Assembly: GCF_014648475.1 (NCBI RefSeq)
Contig: NZ_BMRE01000018.1
Location: 62,001 to 126,000, forward strand
Direction: 5' to 3'
From: Lentzea flava
Lineage (GTDB): Bacteria; Actinomycetota; Actinomycetes; Mycobacteriales; Pseudonocardiaceae
DNA: 64,000 nucleotides
The notes below the pieces were generated by a model. The model worked only from the letters and a program-made list of their open reading frames with translations. It was not told where the DNA came from and made no database searches. This document shows, in pieces, positions 24,763 to 33,064 of this stretch (position 1 is its first letter; every line of letters starts with the position of its first letter). The translations under genes and the position numbers were made by a program.

Positions 24763-24771
24763 AGGTGTCCG

Positions 24772-25977
24772 GTGGTCGCTGTGTCAGGACGTCTGCGCGC
24801 CGGTGCGGCGTTGCTCGGCCCGGCGTTCGTCGCCGCCATCGCGTACGTCGATCCCGGCAACGTCGCCACCAACACCGCGGCAGGCGCTCGCTTCGGGTAC
24901 CTGCTGGTGTGGGTGCTCGTCGTCGCGAACGTCATGGCGGGGCTCGTGCAGTACCTGTCGGCGAAGCTGGGCCTGGTCACCGGGCAGTCGTTGCCGGAGG
25001 CCGTGCGTGATCATCTGCCGCGCCCGGTGCGGCTCGCCTACTGGGGACAGGCGGAGGTGGTCGCGATGGCGACCGACCTCGCCGAGGTGCTCGGCGGTGC
25101 CATCGCGCTGTCGTTGCTCTTCGGCCTCCCGCTGCTGCTCGGCGGTGTGATCACCGGTGTCGTGTCGACAGCTCTGCTGCTGGTGCAGGACAAACGCGGG
25201 CAGAAGCCGTTCGAGCGCGTGATCACCACGATGCTGGTCGTGATCGCGGCCGGGTTCATGGCAGGGCTCTTCGTGTCGCCGCCGTCGGTGTCCGGTGCCG
25301 CATCCGGCCTGGTGCCGAGGTTCGACGGTGCGGACAGCGTGCTGCTCGCGGCCGGGATGCTCGGCGCGACCGTGATGCCGCACGCGGTGTACCTGCACTC
25401 GGCGCTGGCACGGGACCGGCACGGGAAGAACCCGTCGTTGCTCGGGGCCACCAAGGTCGACGTCGTCGTCGCGATGGTGGTGGCCGGTGCGGTGAACCTG
25501 GCGATGCTGCTGCTCGCGGCGTCCGCGTTGCAGGGCAACGGCGGCGTGGACACGCTCGAAGGGGCGCACGCGGCGGTCGGTGCGACGCTGGGCGGCGGGA
25601 TCGCGCTGTTGTTCGCTCTGGGTTTGCTGGCTTCGGGTTTCGCGTCCACGGCTGTCGGCTGTTATGCCGGTGCCGTGGTCATGGACGGCCTGCTGCGGGT
25701 GCGGATTCCTTTGCCGGCCAGGCGAATCATCACGTTGGTGCCCGCGCTGGCGATCCTGGCGTCGGGGGTCGATCCCACGTTCGCGTTGGTGCTGTCGCAG
25801 GTCGTGCTGTCGTTCGGCATCCCGTTCGCACTGGTGCCGCTGGTGTGGCTGACCGCGCGCCGGCCGTTGATGGGTTCGTACACGAACCGGCGCTCGGTCA
25901 CCGTTTCCGCGTCCGTCGTGGCGTTCGCGGTGGTCGTGCTGAACGTGGCGTTGATCTACCTGACGATGTCCGCGTAG
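24772..25977 (+). CDS. NRAMP-family divalent metal transporter
   Basis: 401 residues with about 11 membrane helices. Metal-site motifs are present: helix 1 AAIAYVDPGNVATN (DPGN) and helix 6 GATVMPHAVYLHSAL (MPH, the methionine ligand). NRAMP proteins import Mn or Fe with protons, and some take Ni or Co. A palindrome of Nur type just upstream hints at nickel- or manganese-linked control shared with sodA. The GTG start at 24772 is 7 nt after AAGGGGAGG. Its 3' end overlaps the convergent oxidoreductase by 22 bp. Confidence 0.92.
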   Translation: MVAVSGRLRAGAALLGPAFVAAIAYVDPGNVATNTAAGARFGYLLVWVLVVANVMAGLVQYLSAKLGLVTGQSLPEAVRDHLPRPVRLAYWGQAEVVAMATDLAEVLGGAIALSLLFGLPLLLGGVITGVVSTALLLVQDKRGQKPFERVITTMLVVIAAGFMAGLFVSPPSVSGAASGLVPRFDGADSVLLAAGMLGATVMPHAVYLHSALARDRHGKNPSLLGATKVDVVVAMVVAGAVNLAMLLLAASALQGNGGVDTLEGAHAAVGATLGGGIALLFALGLLASGFASTAVGCYAGAVVMDGLLRVRIPLPARRIITLVPALAILASGVDPTFALVLSQVVLSFGIPFALVPLVWLTARRPLMGSYTNRRSVTVSASVVAFAVVVLNVALIYLTMSA

Positions 25978-26909
25978 TCGACGCCGAGCTGGTCCAGGAC
26001 CTCCTCCATGGTCCGCATGATGTCGAGCGTCGCCGTCAACGGCATGTCGGAGTGTTCGACGGCACCCTGGCCCGCCCAGATCTCGACCTCGTGGATCTGG
26101 TGCCGGTAACCCCGGTCCTCGGTCTCGTGCTCGACCCCGTTGATGATCACCTTGGTGGGGTTGTACATCCGGTCGATCTCGATCGTGCCCTCGGTTCCGA
26201 CGATCTCCGCCGTGCTGCCGAGGTCGGCGACGAGCGAACAGCGCAGCAGAGCGTGCACGCCGTTCTCGTAGCCCAGCAGGATTCCGGCATCGGCGTCCAC
26301 TTCGGACGGCGCGAGACCGCCGTGCGCGGCGATGTGCGTCGGCCGGCCGAGAAGCTGGTGCGCGAGTGCGATCGGGTAGATCCCAAGGTCGAGGACCGAG
26401 CCACCGGCCGTCTCCTTCGCCCACAGCCGGTGGCCGGCGTCGAAGTCGGTGCGGAACCCGAAGTCCGCGCGGATCGTGCGCACCTCGCCGATCTCACCGC
26501 CGGCCACGGCACCGGCCACCTTGCGGATCAACGGGTTGAAGCGCGTCCACATGCCCTCCATGAGGAAACGCTTCTCGGTGCGCGCCTTCACGATCATCTC
26601 CTCCACCTGGGCGGAGGAGATGCCGAGGGGCTTCTCGCACAGCACGTGCTTGCCGGCCTCGAGCGCCGCGAGCGTGACCTCGTGGTGCTGGGCGTGCGGC
26701 GTGGCGACGTAGACGACCTCGACCTCCTCGTCGCGCAGGAGCTCGCGGTAGTCGCCGTACGCGCGCTTGATGCCGAACCGCTCGGCAAACGCTTGCGCAC
26801 GCGTGACGTCCCGGGAGGACACCGCGATCACCTCGACGTCCGGGACCTTCAGCATGTCGGCGGTCACGGTCTGCGCGATGCCGCCTGTTGCGATCACACC
26901 CCACTTCAT
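25956..26909 (-). CDS. Gfo/Idh/MocA-family oxidoreductase
   Basis: 317 residues. An N-terminal Rossmann fold (WGVIATGGIAQTVTADML) binds NAD(P). VYVATPHAQHHEVTLAALEAGKHVLCEKPLG contains the family lysine. The C-terminal sheet domain has GGSVLDLGIYPIALAHQLLG and VGTEGTIEIDRMYNPTKVII. It resembles dihydrodiol/sugar dehydrogenases; the substrate is unknown. It is a single gene with its own promoter, divergent from yccF across 22 bp. Confidence 0.88.
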   Translation of the reverse strand: MKWGVIATGGIAQTVTADMLKVPDVEVIAVSSRDVTRAQAFAERFGIKRAYGDYRELLRDEEVEVVYVATPHAQHHEVTLAALEAGKHVLCEKPLGISSAQVEEMIVKARTEKRFLMEGMWTRFNPLIRKVAGAVAGGEIGEVRTIRADFGFRTDFDAGHRLWAKETAGGSVLDLGIYPIALAHQLLGRPTHIAAHGGLAPSEVDADAGILLGYENGVHALLRCSLVADLGSTAEIVGTEGTIEIDRMYNPTKVIINGVEHETEDRGYRHQIHEVEIWAGQGAVEHSDMPLTATLDIMRTMEEVLDQLGVDYADIVR

Positions 26910-26931
26910 GGCGTGAGCTTAGATTGGAGGT

Positions 26932-27306
26932 ATGCGCCTCATCCTGAACGTGATCTGGCTCGTGCTCGCCGGGTTCTGGATGGCCGTCGGCTACGCGGTC
27001 GCCGGTCTCATCTGCTGCGTCCTGATCATCACGATCCCGTGGGGCATCGCGTCGTTCCGGATCGCGAACTACGCGCTCTGGCCGTTCGGCCGCGAGGTGG
27101 TCGACAAGCCGGGCGCGGGCACCGGCTCGTTGCTGGGCAACGTCATCTGGATCGTCGTCGCCGGGTTCTGGCTCGCCATCGGCCACATCGTCACCGGCAT
27201 CGCGCTGTGCGTGACGATCATCGGCATCCCGCTCGGGCTGGCCAACTTCAAGCTGGTGAAGGTCTCGCTGGTGCCGCTGGGCAAGGAGATCGTCGAAGTT
27301 CCGTGA
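26932..27306 (+). CDS. YccF-domain membrane protein
   Basis: 124 residues made of two YccF/DUF307 repeats. Each has a helix pair with the pattern LNVIWLVLAGFWMAVGY...ITIPWGIASFRIANYALWPFGREV and NVIWIVVAGFWLAIGH...IIGIPLGLANFKLVKVSLVPLGKEI. It is an inner-membrane protein of unknown role. A terminator follows the stop codon directly. Confidence 0.88.
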   Translation: MRLILNVIWLVLAGFWMAVGYAVAGLICCVLIITIPWGIASFRIANYALWPFGREVVDKPGAGTGSLLGNVIWIVVAGFWLAIGHIVTGIALCVTIIGIPLGLANFKLVKVSLVPLGKEIVEVP

Positions 27307-27309
27307 GGG

Positions 27310-27346
27310 TCTCCCGCTCCTCGTCGGGGGCGAGGAGCGGAAGACC
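27310..27346. terminator. Hairpin terminator between yccF and the VOC gene
   Basis: CGCTCCTCG (27315-27323) pairs with CGAGGAGCG (27331-27339); the stem extends imperfectly outward through GGTCT and AGACC. It serves the convergent 3' ends of yccF and the VOC gene. Confidence 0.65.
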
Positions 27347-27365
27347 TCTCATTCGGCACGTGCGG

Positions 27366-27758
27366 TCAGGCTTCGTCGCCCGACAGCTCGTGCAGGCACA
27401 GGATGTTGCCCTCGGTGTCGCAGAACCACGCCGCGCGCTCGTTGCCCATGACCGCGATGTGGTTGACGGTCTTGAGGTCGGGCATGTCGTAGTCCTCGAA
27501 GCGCACGCCCCTGTCCTCCAGCTCGCGGATCTCGCCCTCCAGGTCGGGCACCTCGAAGCTGAGCACCGTGTGGGCGGTCTGCGCACCCTTCTCCGCAGGC
27601 ATCAGTCCCAGCGCGTCACCCTGGCCGAGCGCGAAGATCCGCGTGCCGTCCGGTGCGGTGGCGAGGGGCTTGAGACCGAGCTTGTCCGCGTAGAAGCGCC
27701 CGGCGCGCTCGGCGTCTTCTACGGGCAGCATCGTCGTTGTCCTGGTGGCGGTGAGCAT
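27366..27758 (-). CDS. VOC-family (glyoxalase-like) protein
   Basis: 130 residues with two beta-alpha-beta modules of the vicinal oxygen chelate fold: TTTMLPVEDAERAGRFYADKLGLKPLATAPDGTRIFALGQG and VLSFEVPDLEGEIRELEDRGVRFEDYDMP, ending GNERAAWFCDTEGNILCLHEL. Family members are lyases, dioxygenases or bleomycin-binding proteins; this one cannot be placed further. The 168 bp between it and the acyl-CoA synthetase stop (27759-27926) show no clear gene or site. Confidence 0.85.
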   Translation of the reverse strand: MLTATRTTTMLPVEDAERAGRFYADKLGLKPLATAPDGTRIFALGQGDALGLMPAEKGAQTAHTVLSFEVPDLEGEIRELEDRGVRFEDYDMPDLKTVNHIAVMGNERAAWFCDTEGNILCLHELSGDEA

Positions 27759-27926
27759 GGGCGCCTCCTTCGACGGAATCCCACGATGTTGCGCGCGTCA
27801 CACCGCATCCGCAAGAGGCCTTTCACCCCTTCCTGACCTGCGGAGATCGTTGATTCGCCAGACGATTTCGCTCCGTGAACGCACCGCGCCTCGTCGTGCT
27901 CACCGCCGCCCTCGCACGCCCTGGGA
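27759..27926. other. Intergenic stretch without a recognisable feature
   Basis: This lies between the acyl-CoA synthetase stop codon and the VOC start codon. It should contain the VOC promoter and the synthetase operon terminator, but neither is distinct to the eye. Confidence 0.4.
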
Positions 27927-29522
27927 TCAGGCGTGCCGGGTGCTGTCGTCCAGGTTCAGCAGCTCCACGGCCTTGGCCCGCATCTCCACCTTGCGGATCT
28001 TGCCGGTGACCGTCATCGGGAACTCGTCGACGACGTGCACGTACCGCGGGATCTTGTAGTGCGCGAGCTTCCCGGTGCAGAACTCCCGGACGGCCTCTGC
28101 GGTCAGCGGCGCGGCGCCCTCGCGCAGGCGGACCCAAGCCATGAGCTCCTCGCCGTACTTGGCGTCGGGCACGCCGATCACCTGGGCGTCAAGCACGTCC
28201 GGGTGCGTGTAGAGGAACTCCTCGATCTCGCGCGGATAGATGTTCTCGCCACCGCGGATGACCATGTCCTTGATGCGCCCGGTGATGTTCACGTAATCGT
28301 CGTCGTCCATCACGGCGAGGTCGCCGGTGTGCATCCAACCGGCCTTGTCCACCGCGTCGGCCGTCTTGTCGGGCTCGTTCCAGTAACCGAGCATGACGGA
28401 GTAGCCCCGCGTGCACAGCTCCCCCGGCACCCCGCGCGGAACCGTCAGCCCGGTCTCCGGGTCGACGATCTTCACCTCGAGGTGGGGACCGACCCGCCCG
28501 ACCGTCCCGACGCGACGGTCCAGCGAGTCGTCGACGCGCGTCTGCGTTGACACCGGGGAGGTTTCGGTCATGCCGTAGCAGATGGAGACCTCGCGCATGC
28601 CCATGCGTTCGACGACCTGTTTCATCACCTCGACCGGGCACGGCGAGCCCGCCATGATGCCGGTGCGCAACGACGACAGGTCGTAGCCGTCGATCAGGTC
28701 GAGCATGGCGATGAACATCGTCGGCACGCCGTAGAGACTGGTGCAGCGCTCTTCCTGAACCGCCGCAAGGGTTTTCGCCGGGTCGAACGCCGGTGCGGGG
28801 ATCACGACGCACGCGCCGTGACTGGTGGCGGCGAGGTTGCCCATCACCATTCCGAAGCAGTGGTAGAACGGCGGCACGACGCAGATGCGGTCGTTTTCCG
28901 TGTAGTTCAACAACTCCCCGACGAAGTAACCGTTGTTGAGGATGTTGTGGTGCGAGAGCGTCGCGCCCTTGGGGAAGCCCGTGGTGCCGGACGTGTACTG
29001 GATGTTGATCGGGTCGTCGCGGTCCAGCTCGACGTCCGGCAGCTCGCTTTCCGTCCACTGTGGATCGTCGACGAACACGACGTTGCGCAGCTCTGGACAG
29101 CGCGGCCGGACCTCCTCGATCATCCCCGCGTAGTCGGAGGTCTTGAACGTCCGCGCGGACACCAGCGTGTGGATGCCCGCCTGGTTCAGCACGTACTCCA
29201 GCTCGTGCACCCGGTACGCCGGGTTGACGTTGACCAGGATCGCGCCGATCCGTGCCGTCGCGTACTGCACGAAGACCCACTCCGCGCAGTTCGGTGCCCA
29301 GATGCCGACCCGGTCGCCCTTGCGCACGCCCAGCGCGGTGAGCCCGGCGGCCGCTTTGTCGACTTCCGCCGACAGTTCGGTGTAGGTCCACCGGCGATCT
29401 GTGGCCTTGTCGACAAGTGCCTCGCGGTCGCCGAAGCGCGCGACGGTCGCGGCGAAGTTCGCGTGGATCGTGTCGCCCAGCAGCGGGGCGGCGGAGGTGC
29501 CCGAGGAGTAGCTGGCGGTCAT
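27927..29522 (-). CDS. Acyl-CoA synthetase (AMP-binding, FadD-like)
   Basis: 531 residues from ATG 29522. It has the adenylate-forming motifs: P-loop QYTSGTTGFPKGATLSH, YGMTETSPV, HTGDLAVMDDDDYVNITGR, the hinge IKDMVIRGGENIYPREIEEFL and the catalytic lysine loop PMTVTGKIRKVEM. It activates a carboxylate (probably medium- or long-chain fatty acid) to acyl-AMP and then the CoA thioester. It is the last gene of a four-gene minus-strand operon, 14 bp after the metallophosphatase. Substrate choice is inferred from similarity to FadD proteins. Confidence 0.9.
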   Translation of the reverse strand: MTASYSSGTSAAPLLGDTIHANFAATVARFGDREALVDKATDRRWTYTELSAEVDKAAAGLTALGVRKGDRVGIWAPNCAEWVFVQYATARIGAILVNVNPAYRVHELEYVLNQAGIHTLVSARTFKTSDYAGMIEEVRPRCPELRNVVFVDDPQWTESELPDVELDRDDPINIQYTSGTTGFPKGATLSHHNILNNGYFVGELLNYTENDRICVVPPFYHCFGMVMGNLAATSHGACVVIPAPAFDPAKTLAAVQEERCTSLYGVPTMFIAMLDLIDGYDLSSLRTGIMAGSPCPVEVMKQVVERMGMREVSICYGMTETSPVSTQTRVDDSLDRRVGTVGRVGPHLEVKIVDPETGLTVPRGVPGELCTRGYSVMLGYWNEPDKTADAVDKAGWMHTGDLAVMDDDDYVNITGRIKDMVIRGGENIYPREIEEFLYTHPDVLDAQVIGVPDAKYGEELMAWVRLREGAAPLTAEAVREFCTGKLAHYKIPRYVHVVDEFPMTVTGKIRKVEMRAKAVELLNLDDSTRHA

Positions 29523-29536
29523 CCACCAGACCGTAG

Positions 29537-30343
29537 TCAGGCTCCGGGGTATGGCAAGGGGACGACCAGGCACGGACCGCCGCTGTAGAGGCCCGCGTCG
29601 ATCGCCAGGACCTTGCCGTCGGCGTACACGAGGGGCCCGTCGATCTGCTCCGGCGGCACCCCGAGTTGATCGGCGATGACGCTGTGGCCGTGCACGATCT
29701 TGCTGCCGCCGAGGGTCCCGAGCAGCTCGTCTGCGATTTCCGGCCCCTGCGGACCGCGGAACGCGTAGCGCGTCGTCATCTTGCGCCAGCACTCCCACCA
29801 CTCGACGAGATCGTCGCCCTTGAGCACCTGCCGGACCGCCTCGTTGACCTCCTCGATCGAGGACCCCCATTCGAGGTAGGCCGCCGTGTCGGAGTGCATC
29901 AGCAGGTGGTCGTCGCGCAGCTTCAGCACCGGTCTGCTGGTGAGCCACTCGACGTGCGCGTCGGTCAGCCGGTCCTGGTCGCTGCGCAGCCCGCCGTTCA
30001 GCAGCCAGCTGCGCGCGAACGACCGCGGCCCGGCGCTGTCGGGCACCTGCTCGTCACCGAACCGGTGCATGCCGAGCAGCAGCACCTCGTGGTTGCCGAT
30101 CAACGAGTTGACCGCGCCACCCGCCTGCGCCGCCTCCTCGATCAGGCGCATGACCAGATCGATCACGCCGACACCGTCGGGACCGCGGTCCACGAAGTCG
30201 CCGAGGAACCACAGCTCGGCCTCACCGCCGGTCCAGTGCCCCTCCTCGTCGCACAGCTCGGCGACGTGCAGCGCTCTGGTCAGCTCAGCGAGGTGTCCGT
30301 GCACGTCACCTACGACGTACATCGGGCGTCGATCCGTGTCCAC
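29537..30343 (-). CDS. Calcineurin-like metallophosphatase
   Basis: 268 residues with the binuclear-metal phosphoesterase motifs: YVVGDVHGHLAEL (GDxHG), FLGDFVDRGPDGVG (GDxVDRG), SLIGNHEVLLLGMH (GNHE) and KIVHGHSVIAD (GH). It resembles PrpE/ApaH-like protein or nucleotide phosphatases; the substrate is unknown. It lies 32 bp after the NagD-like gene and 14 bp before the acyl-CoA synthetase, in one operon. Confidence 0.9.
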   Translation of the reverse strand: MDTDRRPMYVVGDVHGHLAELTRALHVAELCDEEGHWTGGEAELWFLGDFVDRGPDGVGVIDLVMRLIEEAAQAGGAVNSLIGNHEVLLLGMHRFGDEQVPDSAGPRSFARSWLLNGGLRSDQDRLTDAHVEWLTSRPVLKLRDDHLLMHSDTAAYLEWGSSIEEVNEAVRQVLKGDDLVEWWECWRKMTTRYAFRGPQGPEIADELLGTLGGSKIVHGHSVIADQLGVPPEQIDGPLVYADGKVLAIDAGLYSGGPCLVVPLPYPGA

Positions 30344-30375
30344 CTCCGCGACGATAGGTGATGAACCCTCGCGCG

Positions 30376-31167
30376 TCAGTGGCCAGCCCAGTCACCGAAC
30401 GGGTCCTGTGAGTGACCGACCAGCTCGGCGATCGACTTCAGCACGCGCGTCGGCCGGTACGGGTACATCTCGGCGTGCTCGGAGGTGAAGATCCCGGACA
30501 GCACGAGGATGGTCGACAGGCCCGCTTCCAGGCCCGATCGCACGTCGGTGTCCATCCGGTCACCGATCATGAGAGCGTTCTCCGAGTGCGAGCCCAGCGC
30601 GCGCAACGCCGACCGCATCATCAACGGGTTCGGCTTGCCCACGTAGTAGGGCTCACGGCCGGTGGCGCGCTCGATCAACGCCGCCACGGCGCCGGTCGCG
30701 GGCAGCGAGCCCTCGCGGGACGGGCCCGTCGCGTCCGGGTTGGTCGCGATGAACTTCGCGCCCTCCTCGACCAGGCGGATGGCCTTGGTGATCGCGGTGA
30801 AGCTGTAGGTGCGGGTCTCGCCGAGCACCACGTAGTCCGGGTCGCGGTCGGTCAGGACGTAGCCGATCTCGTGCAACGCCGTGGTGAGGCCGGCCTCGCC
30901 GATCACGAACGCCGAGCCGTTCGGCCGCTGCGAGTCGAGGAACCTGGCCGTGGCCAGCGCGGACGTCCAGATCGACGTCTCCGGGATGTCCAGGCCCGTG
31001 CGCTGCAATCGCGCGCGCAGGTCTCGTGGCGTGTAGATGGAGTTGTTGGTGAGCACGAGGAACGGGGTGTCGGAAGCACGCAGCTCCGCGACGAACTCGT
31101 CGGCGCCGGGGATCAGGTGCTCCTCGTGAACCAGAACACCGTCCATGTCCATCAAGTAGTGCCACAT
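30376..31167 (-). CDS. HAD-IIA hydrolase (NagD-like)
   Basis: 263 residues. It has the nucleophile motif LMDMDGVLVHEEHLIPGADEF, motif II LVLTNNS, a class C2 cap, the motif III lysine YYVGKPNPLMM, and MIGDRMDTDVRSGLEAGLSTILVLSG. This is the NagD / p-nitrophenyl-phosphatase group, which hydrolyses sugar or nucleotide monophosphates. It is 4 bp downstream of the MarR gene and is regulated with it. Confidence 0.9.
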   Translation of the reverse strand: MWHYLMDMDGVLVHEEHLIPGADEFVAELRASDTPFLVLTNNSIYTPRDLRARLQRTGLDIPETSIWTSALATARFLDSQRPNGSAFVIGEAGLTTALHEIGYVLTDRDPDYVVLGETRTYSFTAITKAIRLVEEGAKFIATNPDATGPSREGSLPATGAVAALIERATGREPYYVGKPNPLMMRSALRALGSHSENALMIGDRMDTDVRSGLEAGLSTILVLSGIFTSEHAEMYPYRPTRVLKSIAELVGHSQDPFGDWAGH

Positions 31168-31171
31168 GGGC

Positions 31172-31627
31172 CTAAGTATCGATCACGCGCTTGCGGAACG
31201 TCTCCACCTGGAGCTTGAGATAACGCTCGATCACCTCGAGCTCGGCGGAGTCGAAGTGGCCGAGCACCTCGACCAGGCTGGCCTGAGCCTTCTCGAAGAG
31301 GTGGCCGAACTTCACGAACTCCGCGGGTGTGACCTCGACCAACACCTTGCGGCGGTCGTGCGGGTCACGGACACGGCGGACATATCCGGCACGCTCCAGA
31401 CGGTCGATGACGCCCGTGACGGCACCGGTGGAGAGGCCGGAGAGCTCGGCGATCCGACCGGCCGTGAGGGGTCCCTCCGCCCGGATGGCGAGATCGAGGC
31501 ACTTCTCGTCGGTCGCGGACAGACCCATCTGCTCGGCGACCTTCGTGTGGAACATGATCGTGAGCGCGCTGTGCTCCCGCATGTACCAGGTGAACCTCTC
31601 CAGCACCTCAGGTTCCATGTCGAACAT
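31172..31627 (-). CDS. MarR-family regulator heading the HAD/phosphatase/acyl-CoA synthetase operon
   Basis: 151 residues from ATG 31627 (ATG 31618 is possible). The winged helix has EGPLTAGRIAELSGLSTGAVTGVIDRLERAGYVRRVRDPHDRRKVLVEV. The N-terminal helix WYMREHSALTIMFHTKVAEQMGLSATDEKCLDL matches MarR/SlyA dimerisation helices. A perfect SlyA-type palindrome touches its start codon, so autoregulation of the whole operon is likely. The divergent gene is moaA. Confidence 0.9.
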   Translation of the reverse strand: MFDMEPEVLERFTWYMREHSALTIMFHTKVAEQMGLSATDEKCLDLAIRAEGPLTAGRIAELSGLSTGAVTGVIDRLERAGYVRRVRDPHDRRKVLVEVTPAEFVKFGHLFEKAQASLVEVLGHFDSAELEVIERYLKLQVETFRKRVIDT

Positions 31628-31640
31628 CTTAGCTGCTAAG
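31628..31640. promoter_or_regulatory. SlyA/MarR-type operator CTTAGCTGCTAAG
   Basis: A perfect 6+1+6 palindrome adjoins the MarR start codon. It is close to the known SlyA consensus TTAGCAAGCTAA. Binding here would block initiation of the operon. Confidence 0.6.
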
Positions 31641-31690
31641 ACAATTCCTTGTGACAGTGCTCCAAACGGGCGGAACGTGAGAAACCCTAT

Positions 31691-31708
31691 TTGTGGCGTC
31701 ATCCACAA
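31691..31708. promoter_or_regulatory. Palindrome TTGTGG-N6-CCACAA before moaA
   Basis: Perfect six-base arms lie 25 bp before the moaA GTG. The spacing equals that of CRP/GlxR sites but with TGTGG instead of TGTGA. It could be an operator or an RNA hairpin in the moaA leader. Confidence 0.35.
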
Positions 31709-31733
31709 GGGGATGTTCATTAGTCTTGATGGG

Positions 31734-32792
31734 GTGACAGCAGTGGACTTGGGACTACCCGTCGTGCGCGGCACGCCTGACGCGTCCGCCCGACCCGATA
31801 CGCCGCTGCTCGTCGACAGGTTCGGCAGGGTCGCGACGGACCTGCGGGTGTCGCTGACCGACCGCTGCAACCTGCGCTGCACCTACTGCATGCCGGCCGA
31901 GGGCCTCGACTGGCTGCAGAAGGACGAGCTGCTCACCGACGCCGAGCTGATCCGGCTCATCCGCATCGCGGTCGTCGACCTGGGCGTCACGGACATCCGC
32001 TTCACCGGCGGCGAGCCGTTGCTGCGGCGCGGCCTGGAGCAGGTCATCGCCGCGACGGCCGAGCTGGAGCCGCGTCCGCGCATGTCGATGACGTCGAACG
32101 GCATCGGGCTCGCCCGGCGGGCGCAGTCGCTCAAGGACGCCGGCCTGAACCGGATCAACGTCTCGCTCGACACCCTCGACCCGGACCGCTTCGCCACGCT
32201 GACCAGGCGCGACCGCATCACGGACGTGCTGGACGGCCTCGACGCCGCCCGTGCGGCGGGACTGGAACCGGTGAAGGTCAACTCCGTGCTGATGCGCGGC
32301 GTGAACGAGGACGAGGCCGTGCCGCTGCTGCGGTTCTGCGTCGAGAACGGCTACCAGCTGCGGTTCATCGAGCAGATGCCGCTGGACGCGCAGCACGGCT
32401 GGAAGCGCACGAACATGGTCACGGCCGACGAGATCCTCACGATGCTCTCGTCCGCGTACACGCTGACGCCATCGGAAACCCCTCGCGGCGGTGCGCCGGC
32501 CGAGCGCTGGCTGGTCGACGGCGGCCCCGCCACTGTCGGCGTGATCGCGTCGGTGACCAGGCCGTTCTGCGCCGCCTGCGACCGCACCCGGCTCACCTCC
32601 GACGGCCAGATCCGCAACTGCCTGTTCAGCCAGGGCGAGACCGATCTGCGCACGCTGCTGCGCGACGGCTCCCCCGACTCCGCGATCGCCGACGCCTGGC
32701 GCGCCACGATGTGGGCCAAGGCGGCCGGTCACGGCATCAACGAGGCGGGCTTCCACCAGCCCGACCGTCCCATGAGCTCCATCGGAGGATGA
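31734..32792 (+). CDS. moaA: GTP 3',8-cyclase, molybdenum cofactor biosynthesis
   Basis: 352 residues from GTG 31734 (ATG 31713 is an alternative). This radical-SAM enzyme with MoaC converts GTP to cyclic pyranopterin phosphate. The N-terminal cluster is DRCNLRCTYC (Cys45, 49, 52), the SAM motif GGEP appears in FTGGEPLLRRG, and the C-terminal cluster is FCAACDRTRL with a third cysteine in RNCLF. The C terminus SSIGG keeps the Gly-Gly tail needed for activity. Its stop overlaps the moaD start (ATGA). Confidence 0.95.
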   Translation: MTAVDLGLPVVRGTPDASARPDTPLLVDRFGRVATDLRVSLTDRCNLRCTYCMPAEGLDWLQKDELLTDAELIRLIRIAVVDLGVTDIRFTGGEPLLRRGLEQVIAATAELEPRPRMSMTSNGIGLARRAQSLKDAGLNRINVSLDTLDPDRFATLTRRDRITDVLDGLDAARAAGLEPVKVNSVLMRGVNEDEAVPLLRFCVENGYQLRFIEQMPLDAQHGWKRTNMVTADEILTMLSSAYTLTPSETPRGGAPAERWLVDGGPATVGVIASVTRPFCAACDRTRLTSDGQIRNCLFSQGETDLRTLLRDGSPDSAIADAWRATMWAKAAGHGINEAGFHQPDRPMSSIGG

Positions 32793-33064
32793 GCGTGACT
32801 TCTTCCGGGACCGCCGTGAAGATCCGTTACTTCGCGGGCGCGCGGGCCGCGGCCGGGGTGACCGACGAGGACCTGGTGCTCGACGCTGCGGAGCCCACCG
32901 TGGCGCTCGTGGTGAGCGCGATCGGCCAACGGCACGGCGACCGGCTCGGCAAGGTGCTCGCGGCGTCGAGCTTCCTGCTGGACGGCGTCGCGGTGCGCGA
33001 CACGTCGACGCGCGTGCCCGCCGGGGCTCAGCTGGACGTGCTGCCGCCGTTCGCGGGCGGCTGA
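32789..33064 (+). CDS. moaD: Molybdopterin synthase small subunit (MoaD/ThiS-like)
   Basis: 91 residues with the ubiquitin-like fold: KIRYFAGARAAAGVTDEDLVLD, FLLDGVAVRDTSTRVPAGAQLDVLPPFAGG. The C-terminal Gly-Gly is thiocarboxylated and carries sulfur to MoaE. It is translationally coupled to moaA. Its last 37 bp overlap the convergent SARP-like gene. Confidence 0.9.
   Translation: MSVTSSGTAVKIRYFAGARAAAGVTDEDLVLDAAEPTVALVVSAIGQRHGDRLGKVLAASSFLLDGVAVRDTSTRVPAGAQLDVLPPFAGG

Noticed and set aside
31713..31733. ATG at 31713 as moaA start
   Set aside because: The AAGGGG ribosome site lies directly against it with no spacing; the GTG at 31734 gives the usual N terminus. Kept as an alternative only.
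31681..31733. Molybdenum cofactor riboswitch before moaA
   Set aside because: The leader is only about 100 nt, shared with a divergent promoter, and shows just one six-base-pair hairpin.
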